DNA of 64,000 bases from NCBI GenBank assembly GCA_026545225.1, contig CM048847.1, forward strand, positions 9,046,501 through 9,110,500, read 5' to 3'. Under the pieces are notes generated by a model, which saw only the letters and a list, made by a program, of their open reading frames with translations, made no database searches and was not told where the DNA came from. Source of the DNA: Cornus controversa (Eukaryota; Streptophyta; Magnoliopsida; Cornales; Cornaceae). Of the stretch, positions 51,123-63,889 are shown piece after piece (positions within the stretch are counted from its first letter, which is position 1; every line of letters begins with the position of its first letter). Position numbers and translations under genes: made by a program.

Positions 51123-53075
51123 TGGAGATTGATTTTAATGGTGGATTTTTGGCTTTTAGTGCTAGGTCATGTAAGGGTTAAGGATATATAAAGCATTTTT
51201 TTTATCATAGCTTTGGTCTTATATCTCTATGTGGTCTGTTACTCTCTTTTAAAACCATTGGAAATATCTTTGTGATTGAGACCAACTTGAAGGTTAGACA
51301 AAAAGCTTTTCCTGTATTCTTTTTTTTCATACATGATATTCATACAATAGTTTTGTGTGTAAAACAGTAGGATTGGGACTGTCTAAATGAAAAGTTTGGA
51401 CTAGTTCAAAATTTTTGTTTGGGCTGGATAATAGCATTAGGCTATGAAATTGGTTTGGGTCTAGTTTTAATTGGTTTAAATTTAGCTTGGTGTTGGAACT
51501 GGGCTTGCTTTTTTTTAAAATTGGTCTTGAAAATTGGCTTAGACAGTGGGCTGAAATATGGTGGTTGGTGATCTAGATTGGGCCAAAATTAAGAATTAGC
51601 CCAGCATCATTTAAAAAGATTTAAATGGTGACTTGTTTTTGGATTGGGCCACAATTAAGAATAGGCCCAAGGTCACTTAAAAGAAACTTCATGAATTCTC
51701 TTTTTTGGGCTGAAATTAGAATTTGGAGGAAAAATGTTTTTTGACGCTCCATAAATTTACGTTAATTTTTCGAAATTCTATGTTTATGCATATTAGAGCT
51801 AATTATGCTAGAATAGTTGGTTCTAGGGAAAAATTCTCGAATGCTTCATAAATTACGAAAATTTATAAAATCTTTGTTTTAAAGCAATAGAACTTGTTAT
51901 GTTAGAAGAGTGGTTCTAAGAATTAAGTTTCGGTTAGAGATGATTTAAGCTTTATGAACGCACACAATATGCTCATTTAATTTATTAAATGTGAATAGCA
52001 TTTAATAAATTATATAAGATTTTATGTCGGTAAAGAACGTTTGTTTCCTTTTATATAAAGAAAATTAGGAAAAATATCCTTAAGCTGTAAAAAATTGTGA
52101 AAAACCTTAGAGTGGTACATTTTGGCATAATAAAATTATTTATGCTAAAATAATTAAGTTTATAAAAGACTTAGGTGGTGAAATCTTAAAGTGTTCAATT
52201 AATGTGATTAGAGATCACATTAAGAGAGTGATTTTATTTATTAAATGTCAAAAGCATTTAATAAATCCTAAAAGCTTGAATCTTAAAAACGTGTTAAAAT
52301 TCTTAAGAATTTGTGAGGTATGGTCAGGGACCTACCTATAGGGTGTGTACAACCCTTTTGTTATGCCATTGGGCGGAGCGTGCCCTTATTGTGTGGACGT
52401 GGTCCGGGACCATCTAGGGGAGTAGACGTACAAGCCCAGTCACATGTGCGAGCTTCCTTAGTCCAGGACTATGCGATACGCACCACTTGTTGGCTAAGCA
52501 TGCCATCTATTGGAGGGGAGCCCGGGGCTCACTGTTAGGTTATGTGAAGTTAATCTGGATGATTAGCTTAATAAGGAATTATTGATAACACGGTTCCTAT
52601 GTGTGAACTAAATTGTGAATATGATAATTAACTAGCATTTAATTATCATAAGAAAATTTGTGAATGAAATCAACAAAGATTATTATACGAGTCCTTATAT
52701 ATAGGAAATTAAGGCAAGGTCAATTTGTTGAGCAATGATAGTGTTTTACAATTCTTGCTGAGCTTGTTGAGCTCACCCCATTTTATTTTCAGGTACTGAG
52801 TGAATGGAAGTGCGGTACAGGACGATGGAGGCCATTTACATGTAAATTTCTTAGCATGTAATTATCTATTGCTGTACATAGTTAACTCTTAAGATGAGGG
52901 ATGAGGTCTCCAGATGAAGTTTTTGTAATTGATGATCTAGACGATCACATCTTTTGATTGTAATATGTAAAGTTTTTGGATTGACGTATGGTAAGAAGGA
53001 CGTTTTTTTTCAAGTCGCGCACCAAATTCAAATGCCGGACTAGAGTTTCAGGTTTTGAAATTTGGGGGCGTGACA
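51123..53075. other. Probable LTR remnant ending at 53075, 5' boundary unresolved
   Basis: The right end (TTTGGGGGCGTGACA, 53061-53075) copies the 3' end style of the solo LTR at 48468-51122, and upstream 'gctcaccccattttattttcag' (about 52770-52792) is typical of plant gypsy LTRs. I could not find the TG start or a target duplication. Bases 51123-51720 may be ordinary insert-site sequence. No coding region. Confidence 0.45.
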
Positions 53076-53616
53076 CCTAAACACCTATAAAAAGTGGACA
53101 TAAATACGATTGAATAATTTATATTTATTTGATTAAGATCAATAAATTTCTTTAAACATAGTTAAAACTCTATTTTGATGAAGTAGACTGTTACCTCTTC
53201 CTAATCTTGAGGCACTGAAAAAAGGTATGGAATAATTGGACTCCATCCAACACCATGCCCTACAGCCTTCTCATCTGGTATGTGGTACGTGTACTAACTT
53301 GTCTGATCTTTTATTTCTAATGGTGACAATTCACTTAAAAAATAAACTTAAATTAGAAGGTGATCAATATGATCCAATTTCTTTGGTCTCCCTAAAACAT
53401 TAAATTATAGTAATTAGTATAAATCAACATTCGCAATCTCAAAAAGCTAGATATTAGACGACAAATACAAATTTGTCCCAAAAACTAAAGAATTTGGGAC
53501 AAAGTATTTTGTCCCTAAAGAGAGATTTTTTGTAGTAACCCTTGTGTATGGGTGTGAGTGGGCGGGTGCGAAGACAGACACTGGGCTGAGCTACCACACT
53601 GACAGGGTACAGGGTG

Positions 53617-53847
53617 TGTAATACCCCGTAATTTGAGGATATTTAAATTGGGTTTTTATTTAGTTGATGGAGTTTTTAATTATTTAAATACTTTAATTAA
53701 TTTTGTCAATGCCTTTTTTTTTTATATTTAATGTGGATGTTTGAATTGTTACTAAGTGTTGATTGTGTGTTAAATATTTGTTTTAAATATAGTGTTTTTC
53801 TGTTAAATAAAAATATGTTGGTTTGGGCTGTATTTTCTTTATTCTTG

Positions 53848-53880
<33 letters not shown>

Positions 53881-53904
53881 GTTGGGCTAGGCAGCTGGGC
53901 TGGG

Positions 53905-53944
<40 letters not shown>

Positions 53945-56900
53945 GGGCTAAATATTTTATATTTATTAGTTTCATTATTTAAGAATGTTAAATAAGAGAA
54001 AAGGAATTAGGGTTCAGTAGTTTCTACGTAGAGAGGATTCCTACGAACAGATAGGGAGAAAACGGTAGATGCCCGGAAAAGAGAAAAGAAGTGATTTTTG
54101 CTTAACATCACAAGGCAAGTTCGAACTCTTCTCTTCCCCTTTGAATCTGTATACATATATATTTTTGTATATACATGTTGCTGGAATATATATATAATAT
54201 ATATATTAATTGTATAGACATGTTGCTAGAAATTGTATGCAATTAATTATGAAATTAAATGATTTTTCATGTTAAGAATTTCTGTAAATTAAACATGAAG
54301 ATTTTGGAGTTTTGGTACTGTTTTAGGGTATTTTTGCATATATATATACATGTATATATGACTGTATAGGCGTGTATATATATATATATATACATGAAAT
54401 TGGGTTTACTGTATTCATCATTTTTGAACGTTTTTGTTCCGATTAAAAGGTAGATCTTACTTCCTAGAACAATCCTTGAAAGTTTGGTTATGAACCGTTG
54501 GGTAGATTGACGGGAAACTGAGTTTAAAATTTTAGATTTTCGAAACTTGAAATTGGGCGTTTTTGATTTAGTCCGCGAGAGGGGATGATTTTGGTACCAA
54601 TACGTAGCTTAGATCGATACGAGTTCAATGGTATATTCATATGCGCGATTCGGTGCCTGGAAGTGATCGAAACATGGTCGGAAAATTTCGGCCTCCATTG
54701 TTGAGCGTGAAGCTTCAGGTGGGGAAGAAGAAGGAAAGAAAAAGAAAAAGAAAAAAAAAAGAAAAAGAAAAAGAAAAGAAAAAAAAGGGTGGCCATGCGT
54801 CCGCCGGCACGTGGGGGCGCGTGCCGCCGGTGCCGGTGGCCGGAAAAGTATTTTTGGGGCCCACTCTCGGGGGCCCACCTCTGGGTCCGATATGGGCCCA
54901 TTCCGAATTATTTTATTATTTGTTTTGAATTTTTAAAATTTTTTTGGAAAAACTTGAAAATTAGGAAAATTATTTTTTAAAAATACTTTTATAATTCTAA
55001 AAATTCCCAAATTTTTATGTCAACTTCCTGGGAGCTTAAGGAGCTTGGGGTTTAAATTTCAAGTCGAAATGATTTACCATTGTCTTTAAATTAATTTTTA
55101 AAGCGTCTAAAAACTGAGTTTTTCAGTTTCTTTAATTTTAGAAAATATTTAGAAATTTCCAAAAATTCCGAAAATTTTATTGTAACTTTCTGGAGGTTAA
55201 ATATACTTGGTTTTAAATTTTTAACTCAAAATGATCTTCCCTTGTTGTTCAAATTATTTTTAAAGTGTCCAAAAGTTGGGTTTTTCACTTTCTGTAATTT
55301 TAGAAAATACTTTTGTAATTCCAAAAATTCCCAAATTTTTGTGGTAACTTTCTGGAGGTTAAATAAACTTGGGTTTAAATTTTCATCTTGAAAGGAGCTT
55401 CCCTTAGTGTTCAATGAATTTTTAAAGTGTTTAAAAGTTGGGTTTTCACCTTCTTTTATTTGTTGAAAATATTTTGTAAAATTCGAGAAAATTCCAGAAT
55501 AATTTAATAGGGTTATTAGAAGTAGAAAAGACCCAAAAACCTAGATAAGATTTTGGTTTAGATTCCCTCATAGATTTGAGTGCATTGGGGGTTGGATTGG
55601 GTGTTTGCTTCTAAAGTGGTTAAATTGTGTTGTTTGATTTACTTGAATGTATTTTCATTTAAGGATATAGATGCCCATTAAATACTTGATTATAGCTTAC
55701 TTGTGAACGATTTGTCTTATGGTGATAATTTCATGTCGGATAATTTGAATTACTTTGTTTGTGCAAATTGAGATCATAATGCACCTTGTTTATTTTATGT
55801 TTCATATTGGGAATGCATCTATACATTTTATTTTGGCATGTAAGGATTGCCCGGCGTGTCAGGATCGCCCATACCTAATAAGGTATCTATGCATTTTATT
55901 TTGGCATGTAAGGATTGCCCGGCGTGTCAGGATCGCCCATACCTATTAAGGTATCTATGCATTTTATTTTGGCATGTAAGGATTGCCCGGCGTGTCAGGA
56001 TCGCCCATACCTAATAAGGTATTTATGCATTTTATTTTGGCATGTAAGGATTGCCAGGCGTGTCAGGATCGCCCATACCTAATAAGGTATCAATGCATTT
56101 TATTTGGCATGTTGGGATTGCCAAGGCGTGTCAGGATCGCCTAATACCTAATAAGGTATCTATGCATTATATTTGGCATGTTGGGATTGCCAAGGCGTGT
56201 TGGGATCGCCAAACAATTAATATGATATCTTTATATTTTATTTGGAGCATGTCAGGATTGCCTAATATCTAGTAAGAATGTTTCTCGTTATATATTCGAG
56301 CATGTTACAATTATTTCTTGTGTAAACTTAAAACTAGTCTGCACTTGCATTAAGATAACTGATGTGTTAGTGTAGGGTGTGGGGCGGCTCTATTCTTGGG
56401 TCACAGGATTAATTGGGGATATATACTTGTGAGCTGGTGGGTTATCTTTAATTGTAAGTAAACATAAATTTGTTGTCCTGGAAAAGAATTATTGGTGGAG
56501 GCAGGATAGTTTTGTCTAATACCTTATAAGGCATTTGTAGAATATATGGATGAAGGCATGTTAGGATTGTCTATGGTTTGAACTTAAAAATTTGTTTTAC
56601 CGGTATTGTGATAATGGATGGGTTAGTTCGGAACATAGTTCTAGTTACTTCTAAGATAGGAGATTTAATGACTAAACGGTATAATTATATCTATATGTCT
56701 TTACTGTCCTCATATAGAGGGTATGTTTACCGGTTCTCTGATTGGGTTGTAGTAGAGAGGATTTGCTCGTGGGTTTAACCCACTTTGTTGATATTTCAGG
56801 TTCCAGACAGTTTCTACCTGGAGATTTGCGTGTGGAGTTCGTAGAGCTTGACAATCATCCATTCCTTACCATACTTTAGTGTAGGGACTTAAATCGGTTC

Positions 56901-57154
56901 ATAAAGTTTTACTTTGATGTTTTTATTTGGTTAAGGGGTCCGTGGGTTACCGGACTTCCAAGTTGTATCAATCAGAATAATACAATGTTATTTAACATGA
57001 TTATTTATTTCAGTTAGACTTTCCTTTCAGTATTTATAATTCTTTTTTTTAGTCATTGTATTCTATGCTTGTTTGCTATCAATTGTTAGTATCCCTCAGG
57101 TTTTGTGTATGAGACTGGCCACCTCATGCGCGAAATTTTCTGGGGGGTATTTCA
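53617..57154. mobile_element. Solo LTR, 3.5 kb, nested in the TRIM LTR, target duplication GGGTG
   Basis: Starts TGTAATACCCCGTAATTTG and ends TGGGGGGTATTTCA. GGGTG flanks both sides (53612-53616 and 57155-57159) and the TRIM LTR sequence continues across. The element includes ATT and AT microsatellites (53848-53942), a polypurine run (54719-54788), a GC-rich part (54790-54900) and a 68-bp tandem array. Part of this LTR is found inverted at 41671-42781. No protein-coding region. Confidence 0.85.
55835..56275. repeat. 68-bp tandem repeat array within the long LTR
   Basis: Units starting 'ggcatgtaaggattgcc' and containing 'gcgtgtcaggatcgcc' start at 55835, 55903, 55971, 56039, about 56105 and 56173, followed by a partial unit. 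The first four are nearly identical; later ones drift. The inverted relative at 42550-42780 has the same period. Confidence 0.92.
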
Positions 57155-57348
57155 GGGTGGTTAATCTCACATCGCCTGGGTGTGGAAAAGAGGATGTGCT
57201 TATATGTAATATGTTCTCTTCAAATGGTATGAGGCCTTTTGGGGTAAAACCCAAGAGCAAAACCGTGCAGGCCTAACCCAAAGCAAAACCGTGCAGGCCT
57301 AACCCAAAGCAGACAATATCATACCATGTGTTGGAGCGGGATATTACA

Positions 57349-57885
57349 TTTTTTTTTTTTGCAACAAAGCCTACTTTTGTTGCATAAAATATCACATTGG
57401 CGACAAAGCCAAGATTTGTTGCAAAAACTAAAGAATTTGCGACAAAACATATTTTGTCCCTAAAATTCATTATTTTGCGACAAATAGTTTGTCCGTAACT
57501 TTTTGCCACAAACCGTGTTTTAGTTGCACAAATATCACATTTGCTAGAAAACCAAAAATTTGTTGCAAAAACTTGAGAATTTCTGACAAGTTTTCATTCC
57601 TAAAGTCTAACTTTTGCAACAAAAAATTTTTTTATTCCTAAATACAACTTTTTTGCGACGAAATTTTGCAACAAATAATTTATTGTCGTCTAAAATGGTA
57701 CATTTTGGGACAAATTTGTATTTTGTTACAAAAAATATAATATTGGCGACAAATTTATAAGTTTGTTGCAAAAAATTTTAAAATAGGCGACAAATTCATA
57801 ATTTGTCGCAAATGACTATCTTTTGCCACAAATTTGGTTCTGTGCCTAAAAATTTCGTGGCAAAAAAGCATAATTTGTTGTAGTG
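57349..57885. mobile_element. CACTA-like terminus with GCGACAAA repeat array
   Basis: The stretch is made of short inverted motifs (ttgcgacaaa, tttgttgcaaaa, tttgtcgcaaa) and ends AATTTGTTGTAGTG at 57885, so the reverse complement begins CACTACAACAAATT. Similar motifs at 53455-53530 are the left continuation, separated by the TRIM insertion. No left terminus was found, so the element is partial or degenerate. Confidence 0.6.
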
Positions 57886-58517
57886 ACAAAATGCTCAAAG
57901 CTAGGTTACCTGTTACAAAGAAAAATACACTAATTTGATACAAGAGAAATTTTTGTCCATGTGATGTAATGGGCTTTGTTCAATTCTGAATTCTCTATAA
58001 AGTATTCTCATATTGACCAAAAAAAATTCGTCCAAATGTATGAAATCAAATCGATTATTGATTCACAAAAACAGATTGCGAAATCAATTTTTCACTTCCA
58101 CATTCAAAACCCATTTTTTCCAACAAAGTTTATGCTAGAGTGGTACGTAGTTGACTTCTTCCTTATTCATAATGGATTGGTTAGCCTAAAATGAATGTCT
58201 TGAGGTTTTGTCTTGTCTAGCGTATTTCATATAAAAACTTCAGTCTCTGTCTCACCTCTTTCTTTTTCTTTTTATTAATATTCATGATTGTTTGCATGGT
58301 TGAATATATGTTGGTTGATTAAATTTAAATGATCAGATTCAACTTAATTACATAATGGTCTTACAATCATATGGTATGATGACTTACAAATGTTAATTGT
58401 AACTTATAAATTGGATGCATAACAAATCAGCAGATGGAGTAAACTGCAAACTAACAAGTAAATTTTCTTAACATCCAAAACCAGAATATGGTTCCCACAG
58501 CTAGGGACTCGAAAATC
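57886..58517. other. 3' flank of subtilase copy 2
   Basis: AT-rich intergenic DNA without recognised genes. The protease 3' UTR probably lies within the first few hundred bases left of 58518. Confidence 0.5.
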
Positions 58518-59117
58518 TTACACAGAAAGCACATTAAGGCCAATGGGACTCCTAACTCTATGGATACCATTACTCCATGTCAAAGCACCAAAAACAAAAT
58601 TTCCATTACTACTCCTATAAGTTGTGAAATCAACCCTGAAAGACATCTTCTGCCCAGCCTCTGAAAACTTGAGCTCATTAGGTATAACACTAACATTAAC
58701 ACCACTTGGATGGTCTACTTGTGCATAATAAACTGTCGGGCCTTTACCATAATAGGTAACGGTTCGATGGACTGATAAGCTTCCATTCATGTTGGAGACC
58801 CCAATTGAAGGGTAGTTAAAATCATAGGACGGTTTTGGAGGGTAGATGCAATACATTACCACGCTAGTGAGGTTCAGTAGCTGTGGAGGGGTAGCACCAG
58901 TACTGCAGAGGAACTCAATAATGTCTTTGGAATCAAAATCATAAATAAGTCCAGGATCAATTGCTGCAACTGGATTTATGTGACCAGATCCGTAGTCAAA
59001 AGGTGTTGTTTGGGCGCCATTAGGATCTCTCTGAATGGGGTTTGCAGTGTTATCAATGACAGTAGCTGTAACAATTAAAAAAATGCTACGAAATTAATAT
59101 ACTTTCCTTCACCCAAA

Positions 59118-59155
<38 letters not shown>

Positions 59156-59716
59156 TAAGGAGATTTCAATGTTGCTCTAAGAAATTAACTTCTTGCCTGT
59201 TGTCATCAATGCAGATTTTATGGCTGCTGGGCTCCAAGAAGGGTGAAGAGATTTTAATATGGCAGCTACTGCAGTAACATGTGGACAAGCCATGGAGGTA
59301 CCGGAGATTATGTTATAGTTGACGGATTGTTGAGCAGTGGTGCTCTCAGTAGCTACAGGAGACCATGCAGCCAAAATATTCACTCCTGGTGCTGTTATAT
59401 CAGGCTGCGAGCAATTAAAATATGCTAACTTTCAGGTAGAAATTAATATGTAGAGTTTGATTTTGTATTAAATTTATCACCAACAGTTGAATGGTATTTC
59501 TAATTTAAGTTGGTTGTGAGAAGAAAATTGCAGATGTCATCCTCTTGCGATATAGTAACTTACTTTCAGAATGTCTGGAGTTATGATGTTTGGTCCCATT
59601 GAAGAGAACACGGCCATCTTTGGTGCAGGTTTAGTGGAGGTAACTGTATTTGTCTGCTCGATTCTAGCAACTGGATTCCTGTAATAGCAGAAGAATTTAT
59701 ATTGGAATTAGAATCT

Positions 59717-59756
<40 letters not shown>

Positions 59757-60077
59757 AAAGTTTCTTATGTTTAGAACTTACTTTTCTTTAGCTATATATG
59801 CTTGAAGCTCATATGCCTCTATTGGACCAATAAAAGTGGTGGGGAGTTCAAATTGAAAGGCAACGTTTTTAATGAAGGGTTCAACAAGTATCATCCCAAC
59901 ACCACCACCTTGTTTTACAAAAATGGCTTTCTCTATTGGGTCATCCATAACTGCCTCAATTGTGCATACCACGATCTTCCCCTTGATTAAGGCTGAGTCC
60001 AGGGTATTGTTCTTGCACAAGCTAAATGCATGTCAAGAAGGAAAACAAAAACAAAAAAAGAAGCTTTTAGAAAAACA

Positions 60078-60110
<33 letters not shown>

Positions 60111-60360
60111 ATCAAAGTAGACATATTCCAGTTTTTGTGTTTTACAGTACTATATATATATAGAAGATATATACCTTGCGTTTCTTGAGGGAACTCCTGG
60201 GGATGCTGCAGCACTTGCAGTTATTAAACCATAATACCTCTCTGAACTCTGAGGGTTTATACCAAAACCCTGAAAATAAAAAAACAAGTTAATTTTGTTA
60301 GACATATATTTTTTATTTCTTTTTTCTAGAATAAGATCAGGTGATGAAAGGGAGTAATAT

Positions 60361-60401
<41 letters not shown>

Positions 60402-62370
60402 AAAAGCTAGTTAATTACATTTATAATATTTGAATTTCCAAGATATATGTATGATCGTAGTTCACGGTCTATAGTACTTGCAGCGACAGTAAGGATCCAC
60501 GGAGCAACATTGGTTGCAGTTCGTGGGAAAAAAGAGTTCCCAGCTGATGTTGAAACAAGAATTCCATTGTGGAAGGCGTGGAAAGTTCCTACAGACATTG
60601 CATCCACAAAATAGTCGGTCTGTGGAGGATCAGGGCCGAGGGAAAGAGATAGAATATCAACACCATCATGAATTGCGTCGTCCATTGCAAGAAGAAGGTC
60701 AGCTTCACAGCAGAGACTAAACCAGCAAGCCTTGTAGATGGCAAGTCTAGCAAATGGTGCACCACCTCTAGCAGTGCCTCCTCCAATACCAAATAAGCTT
60801 TTATTAGCAACCACTGATCCACCCACTGTGGAGGCAGTGTGGGTACCATGCCCATCACTATCCCGAGCTGACCGAAAGAAAGTAGTGCCAAAAGATTCAA
60901 GAGGCCCATTTTCTGCTTCAAACCCTTTGAAATAGAATCGAGCTCCTATAATTTTTCTAGAAATTATATATTCAATGCAAAAAAATGGCACTGTTAGACT
61001 CGATCACTACCATGCCTTTATAATGTATAGAATGTGTTTGGATATATATATATATATATACCTGTTGCAGTTGGACAATGTGAAGTTTTCACCTGTGACA
61101 CATTCTCCCTTGAATTTAGTGGGCACTGGACCAAATCCTTCATCACTAAAGCTTTCAGACTCGGGCCAAACTCCTGAAAAATATGACAACTCTAATTTAT
61201 TATTAACAAGGTACATGATTGATGATTACATGCAACATAAAGAAAAAAAATAGTCAAATATATACAACTTTGGTTTTAAGGCAATTAAATATTACCAGTG
61301 TCAACCACACCGACAATAATGTTGGATTTTGAATCCATGGGTAGTTGATTATATTGGTGAACAGAGTCTATCCCCAGAAATTCCCACGAATGTGTTGTGT
61401 ACACCTTGTTGATCTTGCTTTCGAACACAGAAACAACTGATTTGCTTTCTGCAGTAAAAGGAGAAGAAAAAAAAAACAATATTATGTGGAGCAACTCGAG
61501 TTAATATCTCAAGTGTGTCATTCTAAGATTAATAGGAATAACATTGGAAATATATATATATATATATATTCTCAAGCATCTGCAACTTTATATATCTCCA
61601 AATACATTTAATTTGATCATATATTAAATAAAACAGAGTATATATATAGACAGTTTTAAAGGATCATGGAAGCAGACCTGCAAGTGTTTGAGCTTGATCT
61701 GGTGTAAGCATAGCTGAGAAGCCTCTGAAGCTTTTAGTGTAATGGTGAATTGCCACTTCTTTTGCTCCATCAGAACTGTAAAAGTGATTTAACAAACCCT
61801 TTTAAAGTTTATAATAAAAAAATAAAAAGGCTTATTAACTAATGACATGCTACATAAAGGTTATGAACATTTGGTGGTGGTGGTCATAGATAGATATAAA
61901 GATTTTAACCGAAATGATGATCGAAATTGGATACAAAGCTCAATTAGATCTGCAGTTTTGAGTTATAAGTCATGCCTTCCAATAACCGCAGAGAGCATCT
62001 CATGGTTAGCTGCCACAACAGACTCCGAATCCGGATGTGAATGATGCCCCATGTAAACTATGTAATGCTGCAATTTTTTGGAAAAAATGGATTTCAAATT
62101 AGACACCACATATATATATACATATATATATATATTTCAAGTGTGTGCATATATATGCTATTTAACAAAGAAAAAATAAAATAAAATAAACAAGTGTGAT
62201 CAAATTTCAGAAGAAATCAAACTCTCTTAATCGAATCATTATGAATGAATCCCATGTCTAAAACACTTCTTGTGTTAAAGATCTCAAATCACAAATGGTT
62301 TATTTGAAATTTACTATAAATCATTTTTTGTTCTTTTTTTTTCTTTTCTTTTTTCTTCAAAATTTCAAGC

Positions 62371-62419
<49 letters not shown>

Positions 62420-62745
62420 TATAAGGAATGTAGTGCACCATGCGACAAATGTTCTAACACGTGGGCATATAATATATAAGTATTCGGGATTGATGCACTA
62501 CATTGAAATATATATCTTAACAGTCTTAAGATCTTAGATGAAATAAAAACAAGCCTAATTTATTATAATCTTATCAATTCAAAAAAAAAAAAAGACTTAG
62601 TATTGTTTGATTTTTAGAAGTGCAACTGACATTTTTTTACCAAGCACTCGCTCTTAAGACCCGGCCATCCCAGCAACCCTGAGAGGTTGCCACTGTCATA
62701 TAATTCTGAAATAATATTTACTCTCTTTCTCTCTCACACACAGAG

Positions 62746-62776
<31 letters not shown>

Positions 62777-62868
62777 TGGTACGTACGTACCTTTGTATCC
62801 GTGGTGGCTCCATGAAGCAGTGCAAACCTAAAGAAAAATAGAAGAATGAAAAGTCGAACTACTTCCAT
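58518..62868 (-). pseudogene. Subtilisin-like serine protease, copy 2, with frameshift in exon 9
   Basis: Eleven exons: 62868-62791, 62067-61976, 61775-61678, 61448-61296, 61173-61062, 60956-60419, 60269-60175, 60021-59782, 59678-59563, 59404-59197 and 59065-58518. Length without the extra base is 758 residues, normal for plant subtilases. Layout: signal peptide (1 to about 20), I9 prodomain (about 27-110), catalytic Asp139 (VVDTG), His214 (DGHGTH), PA domain (exons 7-8), Ser544 (GTSMACPH), fn3-like C terminus ending NVLSV. Exon 9 has one extra A near 59580 (ATAAACTCC where family sequence needs ATAACTCC), turning the conserved PNIITPDILK frame and giving TGA at the start of exon 10, before Ser544. 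A sequencing error in the A-run cannot be excluded. Introns 2 and 10 begin with GC. The TATA region is also deleted. Confidence 0.85.
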
Positions 62869-63032
62869 GTTACCAAAACAGAACACTCCTTAGCAAATAA
62901 CAGAAGCAATGGAGGTGGTGATGTTCTTATTGAGTGGTTTCCGTATCGTTAAAACGAAAAGGGACACCAAAAAGGCCGGCCTGACTCGGTCCTTATTATA
63001 TGGGTTGAATTACATAAACGTATATACCCGTA

Positions 63033-63065
<33 letters not shown>
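62869..63065 (-). promoter_or_regulatory. Degraded promoter of subtilase copy 2
   Basis: Aligned with copy 1, this region lacks 39 bp at 62930/62931 (copy 1 bases 3127-3165, which contain TATAAAAAGG) and about 20 bp more near 62963. It ends in a TA microsatellite (63036-63062). No other TATA box at the right distance is evident. Confidence 0.7.
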
Positions 63066-63067
<2 letters not shown>

Positions 63068-63069
63068 TA

Positions 63070-63760
63070 TTTTACTATTAAAAGTAGAAGGGAATTTTTT
63101 AGTTTCAGTACACTATTTTTTTTTTAATTTTTAATTTCCAAATTTACTTTTCATTTAAATTATTTTTCAAGCAAAACTTTTTCCTTTTTCATTAAAATTA
63201 TTTCTCAAGCAAAACTCTTTCCTTTTTTATTTTTAAATTAAAAAAATAGAATTACTCAAGCAAAATCCTTTCCTTTTTTATTAACTCTTTCATTTTATTT
63301 TTAATTTCTAAATTTACTTTTTATTTAAATTATTTTCCAAACAAAACTCTTTCCTTTTTTATTAAAATTATTTCTCAATCAAAACCATTTCCTTTTTTAT
63401 TAAAATTATTTCTCAAGCAAAACCCTTTCCTTTTTTGTTAACCCTTTCTTTTTTATTTTTAAATTAAAAAAATAGAATTACTCCAACAAAACTCTTTCCT
63501 TTTTTTTAACTCTTTTTTTTTATTTTTAATTTTTAAATTTATTTTTTATTTAAATTATTTCTCAAGCAAAACCCTTTCCTTTTTATTAAAATTATTTCCC
63601 AGAGCAAAACTCTTTCTTTTTTTATTAACCCTTTCTTTTTATTTTTAATTTCTAAATTTACTTTTATTTAAATTATTTCCCATGCAAAACCCTTTCCTTT
63701 TTTATTAACCCTTTCTTTATTTCTAATTTCTAAATTTACTTTTTATTTAAATTATTTTCT
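63070..63760. repeat. AT-rich tandem repeat block, right copy
   Basis: Same 'caagcaaaaccctttccttt' units and same starting unit (actattaaaag...ttttagtttcagtacac) as 4640-6175, but shorter here. It confirms that the duplicated segment extends upstream of the protease gene. Confidence 0.85.
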
Positions 63761-63801
63761 CTTATATATAAATGTACAAGTTTAATTTTTACTGTCGCTA
63801 G

Positions 63802-63889
63802 ATGCTTTGGGAATCGTTATCGAAGCATCTACTGCATTCAACATAGTTAAGAAGAACAATGGAGTGACATCCAAATGGATAGATATGAG
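63802..63889 (+). pseudogene. Possible RPA1-like (Helitron-type) exon
   Basis: Between an AG acceptor (63800-63801) and a GT donor (63890-63891) one frame reads ALGIVIEASTAFNIVKKNNG followed by TSKWIDM. The spacing of GIV, NG and the final I-M-R resembles the OB fold of replication protein A large-subunit homologues, which plant Helitrons often carry. The exon is short and the similarity weak; the neighbouring gene would lie to the right of the window. Confidence 0.35.

Larger units (their letters stand above)
53531..57348 (+). mobile_element. TRIM solo LTR split by a larger solo LTR (copy D)
   Basis: The left piece (53531-53616) begins TGTAGTAACCCTTG; the right piece (57155-57348) continues the same LTR and ends GATATTACA. 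T-runs flank both ends (53526-53530 and 57349 onward), compatible with a TTTTT target duplication. A 26-bp stretch around 'caaaaccgtgcaggcctaac' is tandemly doubled at 57257-57310. Together the pieces make one LTR of about 275 bp without internal region. Confidence 0.8.

Noticed and set aside
55835..56275. CRISPR-like regular repeat array
   Set aside because: Units are contiguous 68-bp tandem repeats without unique spacers, in a eukaryotic LTR.
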